Part shown: one piece after another, positions 1 through 8,902 of the stretch
How positions within the stretch are numbered: position 1 is the stretch's first letter
Layout: the number at the start of each line of letters is the position of its first letter
DNA from: JAAYBT01 sp964404395
GTDB taxonomy: Bacteria; Bacillota; Clostridia; Acetivibrionales; DTU013
NCBI GenBank assembly: GCA_964404395.1
Contig: CAYOKA010000007.1
Span: forward strand, 1 to 35,753
Direction: 5' to 3'
DNA: 35,753 nucleotides
Notes under the pieces: model-generated
What the model saw: only the letters and a program-made list of their open reading frames with translations
Told to the model about the DNA's origin: nothing
Database searches by the model: none
Program-made: the position numbers and the translations under genes

Positions 1-1129
1 AAACAAGCCCTCTTGACTCCATATCCTTGATAATCAATGGATCGGCATCCTTTACGAACATATCCTTCCACGGTGTCACCGTTTCAATAAAATTGCCCTG
101 CTCATTTACCAATTGAACAAAGGGAAGATCATTGTCTCTCCCAACCTTTGCATCATCCTCGCCGAATGCCGGTGCCGTGTGAACGATACCTGTACCGTCG
201 GTTAGTGTAACGAAACTGTCGAGTACCACATAATAGGCTTTCTTATCCGGCTGTGTAAAGTCAAATAGGGGTTCGTACTCCATACCATACAGCTCAGAAC
301 CCCTAAAGCTCTCAACAACCTCATATTCACCAAATAGAACAGTGGATGCCAGTGCCTCTGCCAAAATATAGGTCTCATCACCGCTTTTTGCGCGGATATA
401 GGTCTCCTTCGGATTTACAGTCAGGGCAACATTGGAGGGCAATGTCCAGGGCGTAGTCGTCCAGGCCATCAGATATACGCCCGGCTCGCCTTTTACTCTG
501 AACTTCACAAAAACCGAAGGCTCCTTGACATCCTTGTACCCCTGTGCCACCTCATGGCTTGAAAGCGACGTTCCGCAGCGCGGACAATAGGGAACGATTT
601 TGTGTCCCTTATACAAAAGGCCTTTATCCCAAATTTGCTTCAGCGCCCACCACTCAGACTCTATATAATTATTCTCATAAGTGATATATGGATCCTCCAT
701 ATCTGCCCAGAATCCCACCCGGTCACTCATTTCTTCCCATTCATGTTTGTATTTCCATACGCTCTCCTTGCATTTTTGTATGAAAGGCTCCACCCCGTAT
801 TTTTCTATTTCGGGCTTGCCATTTATCCCGAGAACTTTCTCTACTTCAAGCTCAACAGGTAAACCATGGGTGTCCCATCCTGCCTTCCTAAGCACGTTGT
901 AGCCCTTCATTGACCTGTACCTGGGTATAATATCCTTAATGGTACGAGTAATGATATGCCCTATATGGGGCTTGCCGTTTGCAGTTGGCGGGCCATCGTA
1001 AAATGTGAAGGGCTCATTTCCTTCCCTGAATTTCAGGCTCTTTTCAAATATCTTGTTTTCCTTCCAATAACTCAAAACTTGCTTTTCTCTTTCCGCAAAA
1101 TTCAAGTCTGTAGACACTTTTTTGTACAT
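1..1129 (-). CDS. ileS: Isoleucyl-tRNA synthetase, N-terminal part (cut by window edge)
   Basis: Class I aminoacyl-tRNA synthetase that charges tRNA-Ile in the cytoplasm. About 376 N-terminal codons are present; the rest lies beyond position 1. The class I HIGH signature is seen as PHIGH at residues 54-58, preceded by the typical FYDGPPTANG stretch. TTTPWTLPSN, typical of the start of the CP1 editing insertion, follows later. The KMSKS loop would lie outside the window. The ATG start has GAGGAG a few bases upstream. Expression is very probably controlled by the T-box leader just upstream. The neighbouring divIVA and sepF genes make this the usual Firmicute division-ileS arrangement. Confidence 0.97.
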   Translation of the reverse strand, partial: MYKKVSTDLNFAEREKQVLSYWKENKIFEKSLKFREGNEPFTFYDGPPTANGKPHIGHIITRTIKDIIPRYRSMKGYNVLRKAGWDTHGLPVELEVEKVLGINGKPEIEKYGVEPFIQKCKESVWKYKHEWEEMSDRVGFWADMEDPYITYENNYIESEWWALKQIWDKGLLYKGHKIVPYCPRCGTSLSSHEVAQGYKDVKEPSVFVKFRVKGEPGVYLMAWTTTPWTLPSNVALTVNPKETYIRAKSGDETYILAEALASTVLFGEYEVVESFRGSELYGMEYEPLFDFTQPDKKAYYVVLDSFVTLTDGTGIVHTAPAFGEDDAKVGRDNDLPFVQLVNEQGNFIETVTPWKDMFVKDADPLIIKDMESRGLV

Positions 1130-1158
1130 AATTTCTCCTCGGCTCCTTACTATCAAAC

Positions 1159-1464
1159 TAAAATAAAAACTCTCAATCCCATGAAGAGGGACGAGAGTAA
1201 ATTTCTCACGCGGTACCACCCAAATTATCGTCTATACAATGACAATCGCTTGATTACACGTTTAACGGTGTGTTTCCGGCTTTACATACTTTCCCTTTTA
1301 AATAATGCCCATCTTTTACAAGACCTCACATCTTCTTTAATAAGGATTTCAGAAAGCAGCTCCCGGATGATTTTCACAAGCCCCTCCCGCAGGCTTCCAC
1401 CAGCCGCCTGCTCTCTGTACGGTTTAAGGCTCATTACTCGTTCCGATCATCGCATTAGAATATT
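1159..1464 (-). promoter_or_regulatory. T-box riboswitch leader of ileS
   Basis: On the minus strand the nearly invariant T-box antiterminator sequence GGGTGGTACCGCG is present (complement at about 1210-1222). Upstream is a long stem I with AGAGAG and GGTGGAAGCC elements, and downstream is an intrinsic terminator. A candidate isoleucine specifier ATC lies at 1369-1371 on the 3' side of stem I, where the basal helix GATGAT/ATCATC closes. T-box leaders bind uncharged tRNA and then permit read-through. Here uncharged tRNA-Ile would switch on ileS. The specifier choice is my reading and is less certain than the T-box call. Confidence 0.93.
1160..1199 (-). terminator. Conditional terminator of the ileS T-box
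   Basis: Minus-strand stem ACTCTC...GAGAGT with inner TCCC/GGGA pairing around 1169-1198, followed by a U-rich run (TTTTTATTTT). It overlaps the end of the T-box antiterminator sequence, as expected for mutually exclusive folding. Confidence 0.88.
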
Positions 1465-1470
1465 AAAAAA

Positions 1471-1500
1471 ATTATACAACAAGGATCTGCCTGCTGTCAA
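1471..1500 (-). promoter_or_regulatory. SigmaA-type promoter of the ileS T-box transcript
   Basis: A perfect -35 TTGACA (1495-1500) and a perfect -10 TATAAT (1471-1476) are separated by 18 bp on the minus strand. The predicted start is near 1464, at the 5' edge of the T-box. The -35 box lies 11 bp downstream of the divIVA stop codon, so ileS has its own promoter within the cluster. Confidence 0.85.
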
Positions 1501-1511
1501 TAACGATTTCG

Positions 1512-1967
1512 CTACTCCTCATCCTCAAAGATTTGTTGAAGAAGCTCCATTTGCGTCGATAATAGCATTTCACACTTGGACTTAAAAATACTCAGCTTCT
1601 TTTTAGCTTCTTCATATTCGAACTTAACTTTAACCACTTGCTGGTTTGCATCATTAATCAGTTTCTGCGCTCTAATCTCAGCCTCATGGATAATGTTGTC
1701 TGCTTTCTCGTAAGCACTCTTTTTGACATCTTCCCCGGTTTGCTGAGCGACTATAAGCGCATTCTGCAAGGATTCCTCGATGGTTTTGTAGTGCTGTAGC
1801 CCGTCATTGAGCAACGCCAACTTATCCTTTAGTTCAACATTCTCACGGATATACGCACTGTAATCCTCAATAACCTTGTCGAGTGCATCATTGACAGCAT
1901 CCTCATTGTAGCCTGAAAAGGTCTTTTTAAATGTCAAATTCTGAAGGTCATTAGGCGTGTAATTCAT
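1512..1967 (-). CDS. divIVA: DivIVA domain protein
   Basis: Coiled-coil cell-pole/septum protein of 151 residues. The N-terminal part (about 1-60) has the DivIVA signature: NDLQNLTFKKTFSGYNEDAV, followed by a predicted coiled coil with heptad-like charge pattern. A second helical segment runs to a short acidic tail (EDEE). DivIVA binds negatively curved membrane and recruits division and chromosome-anchoring proteins. The start has AGGAGTT upstream. It follows yggS and sepF, the classic ylm/div cluster, but ylmG and ylmH, often between sepF and divIVA in Firmicutes, are absent here. Confidence 0.92.
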   Translation of the reverse strand: MNYTPNDLQNLTFKKTFSGYNEDAVNDALDKVIEDYSAYIRENVELKDKLALLNDGLQHYKTIEESLQNALIVAQQTGEDVKKSAYEKADNIIHEAEIRAQKLINDANQQVVKVKFEYEEAKKKLSIFKSKCEMLLSTQMELLQQIFEDEE

Positions 1968-2043
1968 ATACTAACTCCTCTTTAAATAAATTCTTTGCGT
2001 TATGCAACAATTCCGGTCGAAATATGTGCCTGTTCACTCTTCG

Positions 2044-2508
2044 CTATTTCACCCAGGGGAAGGCAACGCTTTTATTCCTTAGATCATCCTTAGACACGCC
2101 CATAATATCAACATTGTTAGGAGCAATCAGAAAAATGCCTGAGGATACCTTCTGTATGTCACCATCCAGCCCATAAACAGATCCGCTTAAAAAATCCACG
2201 ACTCTTTGAGCAGTTTCCTTACTCATGCTTTCAAGATTTACAACTATTGGTTTACTATTCTTCAGATGGTCACATATATCACGCGCATCATCAAAAGCCT
2301 CCGGTTGCATGATAACAACCTTAAATTGGTTATTAGAATGAATGTTAACTACCTTGCTTGGTTGCTGTTTTCTTGTAAATGATTGCAAATATTTAGGTGC
2401 TTGATACGAATCTTCCTCAACATCGTCCAGTATAGCTTCTGTTTCTTCTTCATCTTCCTCTGCTTCCCACCCAACCAGATTAAGCATCCTGTTCAGCAGC
2501 TTCGCCAT
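2044..2508 (-). CDS. sepF: Cell division protein SepF
   Basis: FtsZ-binding, membrane-associated division protein of 154 residues. The N-terminal MAKLLNRMLNLVG fits the amphipathic membrane-targeting helix. An acidic linker (about 17-34) follows, then the SepF core from about residue 60, with VYGLDGDIQKVSSGIFLIAP near the end. I choose the ATG at 2508 because GGAGGG lies directly upstream and the protein then begins with the family helix. A longer reading from 2598 would overlap yggS and put non-family sequence in front. It acts with divIVA and yggS in the division cluster. Confidence 0.93.
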   Translation of the reverse strand: MAKLLNRMLNLVGWEAEEDEEETEAILDDVEEDSYQAPKYLQSFTRKQQPSKVVNIHSNNQFKVVIMQPEAFDDARDICDHLKNSKPIVVNLESMSKETAQRVVDFLSGSVYGLDGDIQKVSSGIFLIAPNNVDIMGVSKDDLRNKSVAFPWVK

Positions 2509-2569
2509 TTGTATATCCCTCCGTTTTTCTTTAGTGTACTCTGTGGTAATCATAATCCAGACAGAGCTG

Positions 2570-3268
2570 TCAGCGTTTCCCAAATAGGGATGTCCCAATT
2601 CTTACCATGTTTGCCCCTTCTTCTATGGCAACTTCAAAGTCATTGCTCATGCCCATTGAAAGGCAATCCATGTATATATTATCAATATTTTCATTCCTAA
2701 TGTCAACAAGTAAATTTCTAAGGCTGGCAAAAACCCACCTTACATCTTCAGGATTAGTGGTCATCGGAGCTATAGTCATCAACCCTTTTACCCTAATATT
2801 TCCCATTCTGCTTATCTCATTAATGAAAGCAGCAGCTTCATCGGGACTTATTCCAAACTTAGTATCCTCCGCCGCAATATTAACCTGCACCAGCGCATCT
2901 ATCTGCCTGTTAGCTTTTTCCGCTCTTTTCTGTATTTCTGTAGCCAGTTCAATCCTGTCGAGCGAATGAATCATGCTAACCTTATCCAAAATATACTTGA
3001 CCTTATTTGTCTGCAAGTGACCAACCATATGCCAATCGCACTCTATATCCAATATATCGTATTTTTCGCATAATTCCTGAACCCTATTTTCTCCAAAATC
3101 AGTAATTCCGCAATTAAACGCTTCTTTAATCTTTTCTGGGCTGACTGTCTTGCTCACTCCGATTATTTTTATGCCCTCAGGATTCCTTCCTGATCTTATT
3201 GCCGCGGCTCGGACTCTGGCATTGATTGTAGCAACATTTTCGTCGATATTACTATGTTCTGCTATCAT
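2570..3268 (-). CDS. yggS: YggS/YlmE-family pyridoxal phosphate homeostasis protein
   Basis: Single-domain PLP-binding TIM-barrel protein of 232 residues, a normal length. The cofactor lysine is K40 in IGVSKTVS; FGENRVQEL and the C-terminal LSMGMSNDFEVAI and VRIGTSLFG blocks are all family hallmarks. The family buffers pyridoxal phosphate and affects amino-acid pools; no catalysed reaction is firmly known. Its ATG overlaps the stop of the upstream HlyD-like gene (ATGA), suggesting translational coupling. Confidence 0.94.
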   Translation of the reverse strand: MIAEHSNIDENVATINARVRAAAIRSGRNPEGIKIIGVSKTVSPEKIKEAFNCGITDFGENRVQELCEKYDILDIECDWHMVGHLQTNKVKYILDKVSMIHSLDRIELATEIQKRAEKANRQIDALVQVNIAAEDTKFGISPDEAAAFINEISRMGNIRVKGLMTIAPMTTNPEDVRWVFASLRNLLVDIRNENIDNIYMDCLSMGMSNDFEVAIEEGANMVRIGTSLFGKR

Positions 3269-4647
3269 CTGTCTATAATGTCCCCTTCCTCTATCCTATC
3301 AGGATTCATAATATATGTATCATACAGGTTCACCGTTTTCCCGTTTTTACCGTAATTTTCTTCAGGAGTAGATATGATAGCATATTCGTCATCACTGCAA
3401 ATAATATCTACCTCCCTAACAACCGCCACATTGAATTTATTAAGCATTATTCCAGCGCTCCTGCCATCCCCGGAAATACCCCGCAGGCATTTAAGCGGCA
3501 CCTTAAGACCCTCTTCAATAGTACTGATAAAGTCCACATTAACCACCCTTGCTGTCGATAAAAGCTCGGCTCCTCTGCTCATTCTTATTGAAACCACTAC
3601 AGTATCAGTATTCGAAGAATTCATTGTTATGATAGTCCCATGAGTCTCAAGGCCGATATCGTTCACTCTCAGCTTGATGTTATCCCCTTGTTCAAAATTC
3701 GTAGTTTTTTCTTTAGGAATTGCTGCTACTAAATAAGTATCTGTCCCCCTAATAACCTTTGCCACCGGCAGCCCGGCTTGAACCTTACCGCCAATAGCAC
3801 TCCTGTTCTCATCCCGCTTAATAACTTCGTCTAAATGCTTCGGTGTCAGGCTTTCAAGAATCCCGGGATATAATTTACTCTCATAGCCATCAATTGTATA
3901 GGATACAATCCCCGACAGGTTTGTTCTGACCTCAACGGTGCCGGAATTGATTCTGTCCTGCATAATTTCCTTTTGCTTAAGCAGAGAATCGATATAGCTG
4001 TCCGCAGAATTTTCACCAACAATTTCCGCCTTCTTCTCCACAATTCTATATATATCGTCCCTGTTTTTTCCCATCGCCTTAAAGTCTCTGGCATTACATG
4101 CCAAAATCATGTCCTGAACTTCAAGGGCTATTTCATTATCCAGCTTTGCTAAATCTTCAGAGAAAAAATCGGCCTTTTCCGCTTTTTCCATTTGTACTTT
4201 AACTATTTTGGCGTTCAGCATCTCCATATCCTGTACAAGGTTGTCAGAAGTATCTTTCATTACCGTCGCAATACGTGAATAGGCTGCGGTTCTTTCGCCC
4301 TCTTCAATCTCTGTTATGCACCTTCCTGTAATATCAGAAGGCTCCAACAGCACCTCTTCCCTTACGATGACAGCATCACAGTTGATGTTTTTCTCAATAA
4401 ATCCATTCCTGATGACATCCTGCGTAATACTATCTCCTGACAGCCAGTTTAGCAAAGACGGAACATAAAGCAACAAAAATAGGAAGACCAGCAGACTGCC
4501 GTAAGTTACCCTTCTGGCGGTGACTCCTTTGCCTGAAGCTGCCATATTTCGCTTCCCGTCGCGCTTCTCACTGTGAACATCTTCACTATGTCTAAGGGGA
4601 AATTCGATTGTTTTGTTCACTTTTTCTTTTGCATTTTGTGCTTTCAT
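3265..4647 (-). CDS. HlyD-like membrane-anchored adaptor protein
   Basis: 460 residues. A basic N-terminal cytoplasmic segment of about 45 residues precedes one transmembrane helix (about 47-67). A long extracellular part follows, with an alpha-helical hairpin region (about 130-240) and beta-rich lipoyl/barrel-like blocks (LSGIVSYTIDGYE; GLPVAKVIRG). This architecture is that of HlyD/membrane-fusion adaptors, but no ABC transporter or outer-membrane partner is nearby. It is coupled to yggS by a 4-bp overlap and sits beside sepF, so a cell-envelope or division-related role is possible. That role is inference. Confidence 0.8.
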   Translation of the reverse strand: MKAQNAKEKVNKTIEFPLRHSEDVHSEKRDGKRNMAASGKGVTARRVTYGSLLVFLFLLLYVPSLLNWLSGDSITQDVIRNGFIEKNINCDAVIVREEVLLEPSDITGRCITEIEEGERTAAYSRIATVMKDTSDNLVQDMEMLNAKIVKVQMEKAEKADFFSEDLAKLDNEIALEVQDMILACNARDFKAMGKNRDDIYRIVEKKAEIVGENSADSYIDSLLKQKEIMQDRINSGTVEVRTNLSGIVSYTIDGYESKLYPGILESLTPKHLDEVIKRDENRSAIGGKVQAGLPVAKVIRGTDTYLVAAIPKEKTTNFEQGDNIKLRVNDIGLETHGTIITMNSSNTDTVVVSIRMSRGAELLSTARVVNVDFISTIEEGLKVPLKCLRGISGDGRSAGIMLNKFNVAVVREVDIICSDDEYAIISTPEENYGKNGKTVNLYDTYIMNPDRIEEGDIIDR

Positions 4648-4670
4648 TTTTTAATCCTGTCTTTATACAA

Positions 4671-5963
4671 TCATAACTCTATTAGCTGTCTTTCCTTCAT
4701 AGACTTCAATGCGGTCATTACCCCAAGCTTTACATGCTCATAAACCATTCCCCCCTGCATATAAGCCGTATAAGGCGGCTTAATTGGAGCATCCGCACTC
4801 AGCTCTATGGATGACCCCTGTATAAAAGCTCCTGCAGCCATAATGACCGGACAGTCATACCCCGGCATTTTCCAAGGCTCGGGAGTTACAAAGGAATCCA
4901 CAGGTGATCCCTTTTGAATGCCCTGACAAAAAGCAATCAGGGGCTCCGGATCATTGAAGCGTATTGCCTGAATAATATCACTTCTGGAGTCCTTGGGCTT
5001 TGGTGACGTGTCAAAGCCCAGCTTCTGCATTACAGCTGAACACAAAACTGCTCCCTTCAGGCTCTCCGCCACTACATGAGGAGCCATGAACAATCCCTGG
5101 AACAGAAGTCTGTTATTACCCAAAGTAGCTCCCACCTCGCCACCGATGCCCGGTGCTGTAAACCTGTATGCGGCATTTTGAACATATGTTGCCTTCCCTG
5201 CAATATAACCGCCTGACGGAGCCAGCCCGCCTCCCGGGTTCTTTATCAGTGAGCCTGCAATCAGGTCTGCACCAACTTCAACAGGCTCTTCTTGCTCAAC
5301 AAATTCGCCGTAGCAGTTGTCCACCATTACGATTGTGTTTATGCTAATTTCTTTTATAAGCTCTACAGTCCTCTTTATTTCCTTGATATCAATAGACGGC
5401 CTCCAGCTGTAACCACGGGAACGCTGTATCAATACCATTGTTGTTTTACTGCTCACAGCTTCCCTCACGCTGTCCAAATCAATGCCTCCGTCCTCCAGAA
5501 GCTCAACCTGCCTATATTGAATGCCATAATCCTTGAGCGATCCAAGACCTTCGCCTCTGATCCCTATGACCTCTTCCAGTGTATCATATGGCTTTCCCGT
5601 TACAGAAAGCAGAGTATCACCGGGGCGCAGATTTCCAAACAGGCACACGGCCAGAGCCTGGGTTCCGGATACTATCTGGTGCCGCACAAGCGCAGATTCC
5701 GCTTTGAATACTGTTGCATATACTTCGTCCAGCACTTCTCGTCCCCTGTCGTCATAACCGTAGCCGGTGGTGCCGCTAAAGTGTGAGTCGCTCAATCTGT
5801 GCTTTTGCATGGCCGAAATAACCTTGTATTGGTTCATTTCCCTGTTGGACTCGATATCCTTGAAAATATCCTTTATTTCATTTTCGGTGGATTGGATTAT
5901 TCTGATAATCGCATCGTCGATGCCGAATTCATTCTTCAAATAATTATATAAGGACCCATCCAT
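4671..5963 (-). CDS. Methionine gamma-lyase-like PLP enzyme (aluminium-resistance protein family)
   Basis: 430 residues of the Cys/Met-metabolism PLP fold-type I group. VSGTQALAVCLFGNLRPGDT (about 99-118) is the phosphate-binding region. VMVDNCYGEF (about 212-221) holds the cofactor-stacking aspartate, and K241 in GSLIKNPGGG is the expected Schiff-base lysine. This matches the Firmicute YnbB type, often annotated aluminium resistance protein; its substrate is not established. Only 23 bp separate its stop from the HlyD-like gene, so co-transcription is likely. Confidence 0.9.
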   Translation of the reverse strand: MDGSLYNYLKNEFGIDDAIIRIIQSTENEIKDIFKDIESNREMNQYKVISAMQKHRLSDSHFSGTTGYGYDDRGREVLDEVYATVFKAESALVRHQIVSGTQALAVCLFGNLRPGDTLLSVTGKPYDTLEEVIGIRGEGLGSLKDYGIQYRQVELLEDGGIDLDSVREAVSSKTTMVLIQRSRGYSWRPSIDIKEIKRTVELIKEISINTIVMVDNCYGEFVEQEEPVEVGADLIAGSLIKNPGGGLAPSGGYIAGKATYVQNAAYRFTAPGIGGEVGATLGNNRLLFQGLFMAPHVVAESLKGAVLCSAVMQKLGFDTSPKPKDSRSDIIQAIRFNDPEPLIAFCQGIQKGSPVDSFVTPEPWKMPGYDCPVIMAAGAFIQGSSIELSADAPIKPPYTAYMQGGMVYEHVKLGVMTALKSMKERQLIEL

Positions 5964-6138
5964 ATAATCAGCAATCCTCTCTTTTATCTCTTTTGTATTT
6001 AAGCTAAACCTAGTTTCATTTGTATATATACATTTTATATCACCTGAGCAAGCATTTCAACCGTCTGCAGACCTATTTTGAAGGGCTATGTCGTAGGGCT
6101 CCAGCAGGAGGATGGTCGATTGATATTCAGGCTGCTTC

Positions 6139-6167
6139 TTGCATTGTCGTCCCTGCTATTGTAACAT
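6139..6167 (+). promoter_or_regulatory. Candidate sigmaA promoter for the pseudouridine synthase gene
   Basis: TTGCAT (6139-6144) and TAACAT (6162-6167) are spaced by 17 bp, upstream of the start at 6220 in the divergent gap 5964-6219. No other structure stands out in that gap. Confidence 0.4.
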
Positions 6168-6219
6168 TGTGATACAAACTATCCGGCAACTGAAACACAA
6201 TTAGATAAAGGTGGCAAAA

Positions 6220-7131
6220 ATGAGACTTAGCATTATAGTATCTGCCAAGGATCAGGGCAAAAGCGTCAAGCAGCTTCTAAAATCTCAAATGCAGCTTTCG
6301 GAAAGACTGGTAAAGCAGCTTAAGCTATCAGGTAAAATCCTGCTGAATTCTGTTCCGGTACACGTTAATGCAAGGGTCAGCGAAGGCGATCTTTTAGAGG
6401 CATTGGTGGAGCTTGATGAACACAATGAAAGCATCATTCCTGAGCCGATGGATTTGGACATCTTATATGAAGATGAAACTCTTATTGCAATCAATAAGCC
6501 TACTGACATGGTAGTGCATCCCACCTTTAGACACCAGACAGGCACTGTGGCAAATGGTCTGATGCATCATCTGCTTGGAAAAGGCGTAAAAACATTGGTT
6601 CGCCCGGTAAGTAGGCTTGATCGCAATACATCAGGCATTTTACTGTTCGCATTGAATCCCTACATTCAGGAATGCTTAATTCGGCAAATGCACGACAAAA
6701 TATTTATTAAAAAATATATTGGCATCGTCCACGGAACATTCCATGAGAATAATGGTACAATAGACCTTCCTATTGAGAGACTAGCCGGAAGCATCATGCT
6801 TCGCCATATATCGCAGGAAGGTGCTCCCTCAGTTACTCATTATGAAGTCCTGGAGTGTTTCAAAGATGCAAGTTACCTAAAATTTATGCTAGAAACCGGC
6901 AGAACCCACCAAATACGTGTTCATTGTCAGGCAATAGGCCACCCCCTGCTTGGCGACACCCTCTATCCTCTGCCAGCCTTTCAAAGCCATTACGATGCCA
7001 TTATTTCAAGGCATGCTCTGCATTCCCACCTAACCGAATTCATCCACCCCTATACAAAGAAACATCTTGAATTAACAGCGCCTATCCCGGAAGATATTAT
7101 GCATGTACTGGAAATACTGAGAAATAATTAG
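6220..7131 (+). CDS. RluA-family rRNA/tRNA pseudouridine synthase
   Basis: 303 residues. An N-terminal S4-like RNA-binding segment (about 15-70) precedes the RluA catalytic domain. The catalytic aspartate is in VSRLDRNTSG, and LLETGRTHQIRVH is the second conserved block. It isomerises specific uridines to pseudouridine in 23S rRNA or tRNA; the exact site cannot be told from sequence. The ATG at 6220 is preferred over an in-frame GTG at 6211, because AAAGGTGG then sits at proper spacing as ribosome site. It is one of only two plus-strand genes in the window. Confidence 0.93.
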   Translation: MRLSIIVSAKDQGKSVKQLLKSQMQLSERLVKQLKLSGKILLNSVPVHVNARVSEGDLLEALVELDEHNESIIPEPMDLDILYEDETLIAINKPTDMVVHPTFRHQTGTVANGLMHHLLGKGVKTLVRPVSRLDRNTSGILLFALNPYIQECLIRQMHDKIFIKKYIGIVHGTFHENNGTIDLPIERLAGSIMLRHISQEGAPSVTHYEVLECFKDASYLKFMLETGRTHQIRVHCQAIGHPLLGDTLYPLPAFQSHYDAIISRHALHSHLTEFIHPYTKKHLELTAPIPEDIMHVLEILRNN

Positions 7132-7199
7132 TTATAATTTACTTATATTTCCTTTAGTGGTATTATGTATCATAGTATTTTGGTCTGGGAGGAAGACAT

Positions 7200-7781
7200 A
7201 TGGAAGTATTAAAGGAAAGGTATTCCATAACTGAGCTAAGTGCAATGCTCCAAATAACAGATCACGCTCTGCGGTTTTATGAGAAGAAATTCGAAATAAC
7301 CATACCAAAGGACGAAAGAGGAAGACGTTATTACACTACCGATATGGCAAATCTCATGTATAAAATAAAAGTCATGCGAAGTGAAGGCCTGGAAATAAAG
7401 GCAATCAAAAAGATACTAAATGAGGACTGTGTTTTTCAAGCACCTCAGGTTTTACCGGCTGAAAACCGGACAGCCCTCGTATCTTCCCCTACTAAGGAAT
7501 ATGAGGCTATATATGTTATACTGCATGAATTCGGGAAACAGCTTACTCAGGAGATATCCTGTGAAGTCAATACCGCAAAAGAAAACTTATCTATTGAAAT
7601 ATCCAAAAGCAAGCTTGAACTGGGCGCATGTGTTGAAAACAGCATGCGACGACTGGAAAGCAAAATGGAAAAGCACTATGAAGAGGTCGATAGAGCCTTA
7701 AGCAAGTGGAGAGAGAAAAGCATGAAGCGTTCAAACAATTTTTTCTACAAAATCTTCAGACGAAGATATAAGAACTTTTAA
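7200..7781 (+). CDS. MerR-type DNA-binding protein with coiled coil, RacA-like
   Basis: 193 residues. The N-terminal MerR winged helix (about 8-75) shows YSITELSAMLQITDHALRFY, then GRRYYT and a long recognition/dimer helix. After a linker, a helical coiled-coil region (about 105-170) ends in a basic, aromatic tail containing NNFFYKIFRRRYKNF. There is no ligand-binding domain or metal-binding cysteine set as in classical MerR activators. Size and layout resemble RacA, the Bacillus chromosome-anchoring sporulation protein, but this is by architecture only. GGGAGG precedes the ATG. The gene converges on spo0A with a 23-bp gap. Confidence 0.75.
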   Translation: MEVLKERYSITELSAMLQITDHALRFYEKKFEITIPKDERGRRYYTTDMANLMYKIKVMRSEGLEIKAIKKILNEDCVFQAPQVLPAENRTALVSSPTKEYEAIYVILHEFGKQLTQEISCEVNTAKENLSIEISKSKLELGACVENSMRRLESKMEKHYEEVDRALSKWREKSMKRSNNFFYKIFRRRYKNF

Positions 7782-7804
7782 CAGAACACCTCATGCATCA
7801 TCTT

Positions 7805-8608
7805 TCAGCCAACCTTCATCTCAAGGCGTAGCTTGTCTGCCACCATCGCAATAAATTCCGAATTGGTCGGCTTCCCCTTACCAATACTAACCGTATACCC
7901 AAAAAGGGCATCAATGGCTTCCACCTGTCCCCTACTCCATGCAACTTCAATCGCGTGTCTAATGGCTCTTTCTACTCTGCTTGGTGTAGTGTTGTACCCG
8001 TGAGCAATAGAAGGGTATAACTGTTTTGTGATGGAATTGATGATATCGAGATCCTTTACTACCATCATAATGGCATCCCTAAGATATTGGTAACCTTTAA
8101 TATGTGCCGGCACTCCGATCTCATGCATGATATTAGTGACCTCCACCTCAAGATTGCGTTGTACAGGCGCATGATAATGCGTCTTTGTTTCCATTGTACA
8201 GTCTGACTTGATAACAGGTGAATGACCGCCATCCTTCAATTGTCTAATGCGCGAAACTAAAACCTCCATATCAAAAGGCTTTACAATATAATACTCTGCA
8301 CCAAGGGCAAGAGCCCTTTGTGTGATTTTGTCCTGCCCGACGGCAGACAAAATAATAAACGTAGGCCGTTTTTTCAATGACATAGACCTCATTTTTTCCA
8401 GTACACCCAATCCATCCAAATGAGGCATAATTATATCAAGAATAACTATATCCGGTAGTCTTTCTGCAATTAAATCGCAGGCTTCGTTTCCATCCTTTGC
8501 AACACCGGTTACTTCCATGTCGTTTTGGCTGTTCAAATACTCGCAAAGAATGCTACTGAATTCTTTATTGTCATCTGCGATGACTATCTGTGTTTTACTT
8601 TCCAGCAA
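7805..8608 (-). CDS. spo0A: Sporulation master regulator Spo0A
   Basis: 267-residue response regulator. The receiver domain (1-120) carries acidic D12/D13, phospho-acceptor D58 in VILDIIMPHLDG, S88 and K110. A linker leads to the Spo0A-type DNA-binding domain, with HEIGVPAHIKGYQYLRDAI, SRVERAIRHAIEVAW and the C-terminal VSIGKGKPTNSEFIAMVADK. It initiates sporulation once phosphorylated and represses or activates genes with 0A boxes. The start appears to be TTG at 8608, with GGGGAGGG about 10 bases upstream; no better in-frame ATG exists. It follows spoIVB, the conserved Firmicute order. Confidence 0.98.
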   Translation of the reverse strand: MLESKTQIVIADDNKEFSSILCEYLNSQNDMEVTGVAKDGNEACDLIAERLPDIVILDIIMPHLDGLGVLEKMRSMSLKKRPTFIILSAVGQDKITQRALALGAEYYIVKPFDMEVLVSRIRQLKDGGHSPVIKSDCTMETKTHYHAPVQRNLEVEVTNIMHEIGVPAHIKGYQYLRDAIMMVVKDLDIINSITKQLYPSIAHGYNTTPSRVERAIRHAIEVAWSRGQVEAIDALFGYTVSIGKGKPTNSEFIAMVADKLRLEMKVG

Positions 8609-8648
8609 TCGAATTCACCCTCCCCTTAAATCATTTTTACTTGCATTC

Positions 8649-8677
8649 ATTATATTTTTGTTTCCTATAATTAGCAA
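8649..8677 (-). promoter_or_regulatory. SigmaA-type promoter of spo0A
   Basis: -35 TTGCTA (8672-8677) and -10 TATAAT (8649-8654) are spaced by exactly 17 bp on the minus strand, about 40 bases upstream of the TTG start. I saw no clear sigmaH promoter or 0A box in the 294-bp gap to spoIVB. Confidence 0.7.
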
Positions 8678-8902
8678 GTATTATTTATCTTTAATCCCAC
8701 ATTCTGATTATTTTTCTGGTCAATTGTAGCTCTTACACCTCTTCTGTTGCCTATTTTCAAGCCATTTCATCAATTTTCTCCAATTGCATGTTTTAGGCAA
8801 GACTCATTTTACCCTTATGCTAATTTCCTTATTATCCCAACTATTTCCTGGATGTTTTACACCAATCACTAGCCTACGCCCTCATTATAAGCAACTGGGC
8901 TC

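Noticed and set aside
956..1585. 209-codon plus-strand frame across the ileS start
   Set aside because: Antisense to the ileS start, T-box and divIVA end; composition not protein-like.
7782..7804. Bidirectional terminator between the MerR-type gene and spo0A
   Set aside because: The 23-bp gap has no inverted repeat or T-run; transcripts must end inside the opposite gene or elsewhere.
8645..8670. SigmaH promoter for spo0A (AGGAAAC...GAAT)
   Set aside because: Spacing between the two boxes is about 8 bases, too short for sigmaH; the sigmaA pair fits exactly.
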